64,000 bases of DNA from Algoriphagus marinus (GTDB lineage: Bacteria > Bacteroidota > Bacteroidia > Cytophagales > Cyclobacteriaceae), in contig NZ_MSPQ01000015.1 of assembly GCF_001936475.1 (NCBI RefSeq), positions 48,048 through 112,047 on the forward strand, written 5' to 3'. Numbering within the stretch: position 1 is the stretch's first letter; each line of letters opens with the position of its first letter. This document shows positions 59,512-64,000 of the stretch, in pieces. The translations under genes were made by a program, and so were the position numbers. The notes beneath the pieces are model-generated. The model saw only the letters and a list, made by a program, of their open reading frames with translations. It searched no databases and was not told the DNA's origin.

Positions 59512-59830
59512 TTGAGACAAGAATCAAGAGACAAGACAATGGTAGTAAGAAACTAGTATCAAGTTTCGATAGAAAGCCGGCGGTAGGAATAGCTTAGATA
59601 CTGGTAATCACCACAGCGGATCGAATTGACTCCACTTCAAAAAATTTTGAATAATTTTTTTAATAAATCTGTAAGGTTTTTGGGACGCTTGAGTCTAAAG
59701 AAAAAAAAACTAATTATCACAAATGAAATCGAGCATGTCGTAATCGACACACAAAAAGATTATTATAAAACTTGCGAGATTCCTCCCTATAGCTATCGGG
59801 ATGACCATTGAAAAAACAAATTACAATCAT
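59512..59830. other. Intergenic region with purine-rich tract and a dispersed repeat
   Basis: 319 bases. The first part (59513-59565) is purine-rich with repeated CAAGA words (GACAAGAATCAAGAGACAAGACAA). The middle has an A/T-rich stretch. The right third is the repeat unit at 59723-59833. An open frame of 61 codons spans the repeat (59626-59811), but its end is only the translated repeat and I do not regard it as a gene. Confidence 0.6.
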
Positions 59831-59833
59831 ATG
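59723..59833 (+). repeat. Third copy of the dispersed intergenic repeat
   Basis: Begins ATGAAATCGAGCATG like the units at 53025-53220. It contains TGCGAGATTCCTCCC, TATAGCTATCGGGATGACC (with the self-complementary core CGATAGCTATCG in altered form) and AAAAAACAAATTACA, and ends on the ATG start codon of the alpha/beta hydrolase at 59831. Orientation relative to the next gene is the same as in the other locus. Confidence 0.7.
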
Positions 59834-60685
59834 AAAAAACTCATTCTTCTTTACTTCCTAGCTTTAGGTATCGTCCAAATTTCGTATTCCCAATCCCTTG
59901 ACGTCAAAATCAGCGGTTCGGGTCAGCCGATTATTTTGATTCCTGGCCTCGCTTCTTCTGGTGAGGTTTGGGATGAAACTGTCGCGAAGCTTTCTTCAAA
60001 TTATGAATGCCATGTGCTCACTCTTCCTGGATTTGCAGGACAAGCTCCAATTGATCTTAAGGATGGTTTTCTCCCTCAGATCGAAAAAGAAATCGGAAAG
60101 TACATCAGCAATCTCAATCAGCCGGTAATCCTGATCGGTCATAGCTTAGGCGGATTTCTTTCATTACAACTTTCTAATAACTACCCTGACAAAGTCAAAA
60201 AAGCAATCATTGTCGATTCTTATCCTTTCTATTCTGCAGCTATGAATCCGGCAGCGACTATCGATATGATGAAACCCATGGCGGCCCAAATGAAACAAAT
60301 GCTCAATGGAACATCAGTGGAGGATTTTGAAAAACAACAAACTGCCGGGATGGCAATCATGACAGCGAGCCCTGATAAAATTCCCTTAGCAGTGAAATGG
60401 TCTGTGGCAAGCGATCGAAACACCTTTTCTCAGGCGATGTATGAATTGATGCTGACCGATTACAGGCAAAACCTCAGCACGGTCAAAACACCACTTCTTG
60501 TACTAGGTGCTTGGTATTCAGGCAAGGATTATGGCTTGACTGCCGAAACTGTAGAAGCGAATTTCACGAGACAGTATCAGCTCGCAGAAAACGTACAAAT
60601 CGAAATGGCACCAACTGCCCATCACTTTATCATGTGGGACAACCCGGAATGGTTTATGGAACAGGTCAGTGCATTTATTCAATGA
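59831..60685 (+). CDS. Secreted alpha/beta hydrolase
   Basis: A 284-aa protein with a signal peptide (1-20, QISYS). The fold is clear: IILIPGLASSGEVWD for the oxyanion loop, the nucleophile Ser105 in LIGHSLGGFLSLQL, an acidic residue near VLGAWYSGKDYG, and the catalytic His in PTAHHFIMWDNPEW. It is an esterase- or lipase-like enzyme without a defined substrate. The frame is open from 59801, but the signal peptide starts at 59831. Its stop overlaps the start of the sigma factor gene (ATGA), so it is the first gene of that operon. Confidence 0.88.
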   Translation: MKKLILLYFLALGIVQISYSQSLDVKISGSGQPIILIPGLASSGEVWDETVAKLSSNYECHVLTLPGFAGQAPIDLKDGFLPQIEKEIGKYISNLNQPVILIGHSLGGFLSLQLSNNYPDKVKKAIIVDSYPFYSAAMNPAATIDMMKPMAAQMKQMLNGTSVEDFEKQQTAGMAIMTASPDKIPLAVKWSVASDRNTFSQAMYELMLTDYRQNLSTVKTPLLVLGAWYSGKDYGLTAETVEANFTRQYQLAENVQIEMAPTAHHFIMWDNPEWFMEQVSAFIQ

Positions 60686-61194
60686 AAAATAAAAAGGAAA
60701 TCCAGTTTGAACAGCTTTACGAATCACACAAAGATCGGATCTATAGACTTTGCCTCGGATTTGTAAAAGATGAAGATCAGTCCAAAGACCTCTTTCAGGA
60801 AATTCTGATCAAGATCTGGAAGCATTTGGATGGATTTAGAAATGAAAGTGAAATCAGCACTTGGATCTATCGAATCGCATACAACACAGCCATTACGTTC
60901 GTGACCAAAGCAAAGAAAATCAATGATAAACATACAGAAATCCCAAGTGACTTAAACCTTTCAGATGCTGATTATCCATGTTCTAAAGTAGACCAACAAC
61001 TTAATTTACTTTATAAAGCCATCAATGAGCTTCCAGAACTGGATCGAATTATTGCTACGCTCCTTTTGGAGGACAGTTCTTATCGCGTGATTTCCGAAAT
61101 CTCAGGAATTTCTGAAAACTACGTAGCGGTCAAAGTCAATCGAATCAAAGCCACACTTAGCAAAAAACTTAATCCATTAATCCATGGAAACTAA
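60682..61194 (+). CDS. ECF-type RNA polymerase sigma factor
   Basis: A 170-aa sigma factor. Region 2 (about 8-75) has FEQLYESHKDRIYRLCLGFV, the Asp-rich DEDQSKDLFQEILIKIW and STWIYRIAYNTAITFV. Region 4 (about 112-165) has INELPELDRIIATLLLEDSS and the helix-turn-helix ISEISGISENYVAVKVNRIK. Usual ECF length. The frame is open far upstream inside the hydrolase gene; the real start is the ATG at 60682, which overlaps the hydrolase TGA. It would steer transcription in answer to an envelope or stress signal, with the next gene as candidate anti-sigma. Confidence 0.93.
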   Translation: MKNKKEIQFEQLYESHKDRIYRLCLGFVKDEDQSKDLFQEILIKIWKHLDGFRNESEISTWIYRIAYNTAITFVTKAKKINDKHTEIPSDLNLSDADYPCSKVDQQLNLLYKAINELPELDRIIATLLLEDSSYRVISEISGISENYVAVKVNRIKATLSKKLNPLIHGN

Positions 61195-61765
61195 CTTCTC
61201 TGACATCCAACAACTTTGGCAAAGCCAAAAAGCAAAAGAGCTAGATCTAAATCTGCTTATGCAACAAATGAACAAAGTTGAAAAAAAACAAAAACTGGAA
61301 TGGATGCTTGCCTTAATCTTGACTCCGATTACCATCGTATTCCTAGCCATCTTTTTACCCTTAAAAGACAGCGTTTTAGGTTCTCTGAGTTTGATCCTGA
61401 TTGGACTAGGGATGGGTTGGGTAATCTATCTCAGCTCAAAATCAAAACTCAGTGCTCAGAATAATCCTGAAGTCTTTTCAAATCAAGAATTTATCAAATC
61501 TCAAATCAAAAAGCTGAGCCTACGAAATAGGATCATTCGCAAACACATGATCAGTTACGGGCTAATACTGATCCTTGCAATCAACTTGGCGTATCTCGCA
61601 GTCCTTGAGCCACTTTCGACGGGTTTTAGAATCTCCGCGCACCTTGGAGCTAGTTTGATGATTGTTGTTATCATGTTAATCACGATTCGTAGAAAATCCA
61701 AAAAGTATGATCAGGAATTGAAACCAATTATAAAACATTTGGAAAGCCTATTAATGAATTCTTGA
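61184..61765 (+). CDS. Membrane protein, candidate anti-sigma partner (193 aa)
   Basis: A cytoplasmic N-terminal part (1 to about 38, IQQLWQSQKAKELDLNLLMQ) precedes two hydrophobic helices (about 40-60 and 65-84). A basic loop and two more helices follow (about 122-140 and 150-165), then a charged C-terminus. It has no enzymatic motif. Its start overlaps the sigma gene end by 11 bases, the usual arrangement of an anti-sigma factor. It lacks the zinc-binding HxxxCxxC motif of ZAS proteins. The role is inferred from position and topology. Confidence 0.7.
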   Translation: METNFSDIQQLWQSQKAKELDLNLLMQQMNKVEKKQKLEWMLALILTPITIVFLAIFLPLKDSVLGSLSLILIGLGMGWVIYLSSKSKLSAQNNPEVFSNQEFIKSQIKKLSLRNRIIRKHMISYGLILILAINLAYLAVLEPLSTGFRISAHLGASLMIVVIMLITIRRKSKKYDQELKPIIKHLESLLMNS

Positions 61766-61777
61766 AAAATCATTGAA

Positions 61778-62485
61778 TTAGTCTAGGAAAAATGTCTTTT
61801 TAACTCTTTGACATTTATTATATTTTAGTCCATAGCTTGAAAATGCATTTAAAATAGATTCCTCATTGGTTATAGAAAATTTAAAATTAAAAGAATCAGT
61901 ATAAGGTGCTGGCTCCAAAAAGAAAATTGGTTTAAAATTATTATTCAATTTATTGACCAATCCCAACAATGTATACCCGGAAAGGTCTAGATTTTTTCCT
62001 TTGGAGTTATCCATGCTCTTTACACCATTCTTTGAAACATACCTATAGTTGTCTAAAACACTCCTATTACCTATCGATATACAATATCCGTCAATAGTTT
62101 TTGAGCTTATTCTAGCATTGAATAATTTGTTTTTATTAAAAGCATCCCAAATCTTAGTAAGCACATCATTATTTAGTTCGGAAAAGTCTAAAATTTCCAA
62201 TCGGTAAAAATCGCCCAAAAGTCGCTTTCCAACTACAAACTCAACTGAAGGGAACAAATTTGAAAATACTTCTTTGATGTTCCCTCCAGAAACCTGCTTG
62301 CCTGGCCCAGAAGAAGAACTAAGATCCATTTGACCGTCAGTTTCAAATTTTAATAACCTGACAGTCCCATCTTCGAAGCGTTTTTCGAATATCAGGTCTA
62401 ATTTCGCAACTTGGGTTTGAGCAAAACTTGAATTATACCCCAAGCTCAGAAATAGGAAAAGAAACAAGTATAAAAGAATTTTCAT
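61778..62485 (-). CDS. Secreted protein of unknown function (235 aa)
   Basis: It has a signal peptide (1 to about 22, NSSFAQ) and a single mixed alpha/beta domain. Segments include FYRLEILDFSELNNDVLTKI, GYCISIGNRSVLDNYRYV, DLSGYTLLGLVNKLNNNFKP and a C-terminal FKFSITNEESILNAFSSYGL. The last parts recall short alpha/beta domains of the secretin/TonB N-terminal or DUF3738 type, but I cannot assign it. It is the last gene of the minus-strand set and overlaps the propeller gene by 53 bases. It converges with the sigma operon 12 bases away. Confidence 0.65.
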   Translation of the reverse strand: MKILLYLFLFLFLSLGYNSSFAQTQVAKLDLIFEKRFEDGTVRLLKFETDGQMDLSSSSGPGKQVSGGNIKEVFSNLFPSVEFVVGKRLLGDFYRLEILDFSELNNDVLTKIWDAFNKNKLFNARISSKTIDGYCISIGNRSVLDNYRYVSKNGVKSMDNSKGKNLDLSGYTLLGLVNKLNNNFKPIFFLEPAPYTDSFNFKFSITNEESILNAFSSYGLKYNKCQRVKKTFFLD

Positions 62486-63506
62486 AGTTTTTTAGTTTTT
62501 GAAATAATCCATTGAATTCCCCCGAAGAATTGTATTCTATAAATGATTCATCAGTAACCAGAAGATATACCTTTCCATTAAAAATTTGTGCAATTAAAGG
62601 AACCTTTACTTTATCGGTTTTCAGAATCACCTCCTCTACTAAAATACTGGTATTAGTTGTCTTATTGGTAACGGCTTGAAAGTATTTGCCATTTTTAAGC
62701 AAACTGAAAAAACGATAATCTTCATCAACACTTATTGAAATTGGATAAAACACTAAATCCTCAAGTTTATCTTGAGAATTCCCATTATCAATTGGAGCAG
62801 AAGTGAAATTTAGTTTTTCTATAGAAAATCCTGCTTTTTGATCCCGAAAAACTACTAACGAGTCGTTTTGCATTCTTGAAAACACAACCTTATCCTTGTA
62901 CTTAAAAAAAGAATCTCCAGCCAACACATTAAACTGATAAGAATTATCAAGAGAAGATTTATAATTAAAATATTTACTCTTTTCTTTTAGATTTGAAAGA
63001 GGAAATAGAAAAATCTGGAAATTTAAGGTCGAATCCTGATTCAATGTATTTGGAGTTTGATAAGCGATAATTTGATCCTTAAAAATCTCAAAACGTGTAG
63101 CATCAATCCCTAAATCAATTGTGTTCAGTACCTTTTTTAATTTTAGATCATAAGAAACCAACAATCCTTTTGCTTCACACAACATGTAAAGAATTCTATT
63201 TTCAACCGTAAAATCGGAAATTATGCATCCTTCTAATTCAAAGTCAGATTCGCTATTTATAATCAAAGGTTGTTCAGAATTATTACTATAGTAAAATATT
63301 GAATTATTATTCAGAAAAATAAACCCATCTTCAAAAACTCTCCATTTAGATACAACACCAATAAAATTGGTTTGATCTAGGTCAATTATCTTATAATTTT
63401 TGATTTCAATAGAAACAGGATCTAAATCATTAATTTCAGAAAATTTATTTTCTGAAATTGTGCAGCCGAATAAAAGAACAAGTAACAATAAATATCGCAT
63501 AAACAT
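62433..63506 (-). CDS. Six-bladed beta-propeller lipoprotein
   Basis: A 357-aa protein with a lipoprotein signal (hydrophobic 4-13, LLFGC, Cys15). The body is made of repeated beta-strand units, such as FEDGFIFLNNNSIFYYSN, ENRILYMLCEAKGLLVSYDL and GKVYLLVTDESFIEYNSSGE, typical of Bacteroidota six-bladed propeller lipoproteins of the TolB-like/BF3164 type, which often accompany small secreted peptides. Here such a peptide gene lies 55 bases upstream. The 3' end overlaps the next gene by 53 bases. A second Met at codon 3 could be the start. Base composition here is visibly more AT-rich than in the housekeeping blocks. Confidence 0.75.
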   Translation of the reverse strand: MFMRYLLLLVLLFGCTISENKFSEINDLDPVSIEIKNYKIIDLDQTNFIGVVSKWRVFEDGFIFLNNNSIFYYSNNSEQPLIINSESDFELEGCIISDFTVENRILYMLCEAKGLLVSYDLKLKKVLNTIDLGIDATRFEIFKDQIIAYQTPNTLNQDSTLNFQIFLFPLSNLKEKSKYFNYKSSLDNSYQFNVLAGDSFFKYKDKVVFSRMQNDSLVVFRDQKAGFSIEKLNFTSAPIDNGNSQDKLEDLVFYPISISVDEDYRFFSLLKNGKYFQAVTNKTTNTSILVEEVILKTDKVKVPLIAQIFNGKVYLLVTDESFIEYNSSGEFNGLFQKLKNYENSFILVSFPISELGV

Positions 63507-63561
63507 TTAATTTAAAGTTGGATCAAAAGAATTTGACCCAACTAAATTCCAACCCACTAAC

Positions 63562-63813
63562 TTAAGGAGCAATACTTGGATTTTCGACACAGTTCGCAGA
63601 TGTTGCATTACAACAAGCGTAAAAACCTTCTCCACAAGAAACTGATGGACCTTTTACCGCCCACAAACCAACTCCTAGAATTGTAACCTGACTTCTAAAC
63701 GTACATGATTCTGCTCCAACCCCTCCTGCAGCACAATCGCTTCCTAAACTCCTACCCATTGTCATAAAGAATAAGGCAACTGCAAAAATTGAAATTTTGA
63801 TTGATTTAAACAT
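63562..63813 (-). CDS. Six-cysteine secreted peptide, NVEALA-like
   Basis: An 83-aa precursor. An N-terminal signal or leader (about 1-25, hydrophobic IFAVALFFMTMG) is followed by a mature region of about 58 residues. That region has cysteines at 27, 37, 60, 67, 68 and 75 and motifs CAAGGVGAESC, VSCGEGFYACC and NCVENPS. The Gly-rich start and the VSCxxGFYACC end recall small exported Bacteroidota peptides found with propeller lipoproteins (NVEALA-type arrangement), though the NVEALA motif itself is absent. I infer three disulfides and export. First gene of the set with the propeller lipoprotein and the 235-aa protein. Confidence 0.7.
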   Translation of the reverse strand: MFKSIKISIFAVALFFMTMGRSLGSDCAAGGVGAESCTFRSQVTILGVGLWAVKGPSVSCGEGFYACCNATSANCVENPSIAP

Positions 63814-64000
63814 AGATAAATATTTAATAGTTAAACATGAATCAAATGAAAAAAAAAAAATTAATATTCAAAACTTTACCACCTAATATTTTAATAAATT
63901 TTTATTATTATTAACATAAGAAATATTTATTATTTCATAAAAATATCGTTGATATCCATATTTTATAATTTAATTCAATAAAATATCACCCCTCATAGAG
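63814..64000. other. AT-rich region upstream of the peptide gene
   Basis: 187 bases, extremely AT-rich with long A and T runs. It must hold the promoter of the peptide-propeller set on the minus strand, but no exact TAnnTTTG element was found. It runs to the window edge. Confidence 0.5.

Noticed and set aside
59626..59811. 61-codon plus-strand frame before the alpha/beta hydrolase
   Set aside because: Low-complexity Lys-rich start and an end made of the dispersed repeat (CEIPPYSYRDDH); no protein signature.

Overview
The window reads as chromosomal DNA of a free-living member of the Bacteroidota, most likely Cytophagales/Cyclobacteriaceae (Algoriphagus-like). This is an inference from gene content (fused isobutyryl-CoA mutase IcmF, fused E1 alpha/beta dehydrogenase, DUF4412, DUF1343/NamZ, DUF3109, GH3-like enzyme, planctomycete-type cytochrome/DUF1501 pair, six-bladed propeller lipoprotein). 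It also rests on promoters of the TAnnTTTG type and the near absence of Shine-Dalgarno sequences. Base composition is moderately AT-rich. No phage, transposase gene, CRISPR array or tRNA was recognised.

Layout. 1-6.1 kb: start of a LolC/E-type permease (cut by the window edge), NamZ muramidase, fmt, a DUF4412 protein, then the overlapping run folA-SDR-cinA. 6.2-7.5 kb: E2 acyltransferase of a 2-oxoacid dehydrogenase; its probable partner, the fused E1, lies 41 kb away at 48.3-50.7 kb. 7.5-15.5 kb: a long minus-strand run, icmF - osmC-like - 79-aa protein - Cache lipoprotein - hybrid histidine kinase, with coupled or overlapping ends. 15.9-18.1 kb: sugar transporter and PfkB sugar kinase. 18.1-23.0 kb: hit, greA, a small lipoprotein, and a minus-strand operon rsmA-mgtE-hydroxyacid dehydrogenase. 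23.1-28.8 kb: the housekeeping block pdxA, DUF177, rpmF, fabH, efp, accB, accC (ribosome, fatty acid and B6 supply).

29.0-35.7 kb: a tightly packed four-gene set with two cytochrome-c-motif proteins, a DUF1501 protein and a SIS sugar isomerase-like protein. The third protein ends in hexosaminidase-type accessory domains. I infer an uncharacterised sugar or aminosugar oxidation/utilisation locus. 35.9-44.5 kb: class III cyclase-TPR protein, S8 protease, PPK2, an integral-membrane acyltransferase-like protein, an EEP nuclease/phosphatase and small conserved proteins. 44.7-46.3 kb: RNase P RNA and a sigma-54 activator-like protein lacking a DNA-binding domain. 46.3-53.9 kb: small lipoproteins, a LuxE-like protein, fused E1, alanine dehydrogenase, DUF302, and the decayed tail of a second alanine dehydrogenase gene. 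53.9-59.5 kb: nucleoside hydrolase-like protein, LysE exporter, GH3-like enzyme, YggS, DUF423, PBP4-type carboxypeptidase.

59.8-63.8 kb: an alpha/beta hydrolase - ECF sigma factor - membrane protein operon faces a visibly more AT-rich minus-strand set. That set is a six-cysteine secreted peptide, a beta-propeller lipoprotein and a secreted protein of unknown function. It is the best candidate here for an undescribed system.

Structural DNA of note: a perfect 21-bp inverted repeat abutting the start codon at 41862; a two-tier hairpin in the probable 3' UTR of the S8 protease gene; and a dispersed 90-110 bp intergenic repeat in three copies, two of which end exactly on a gene's start codon.
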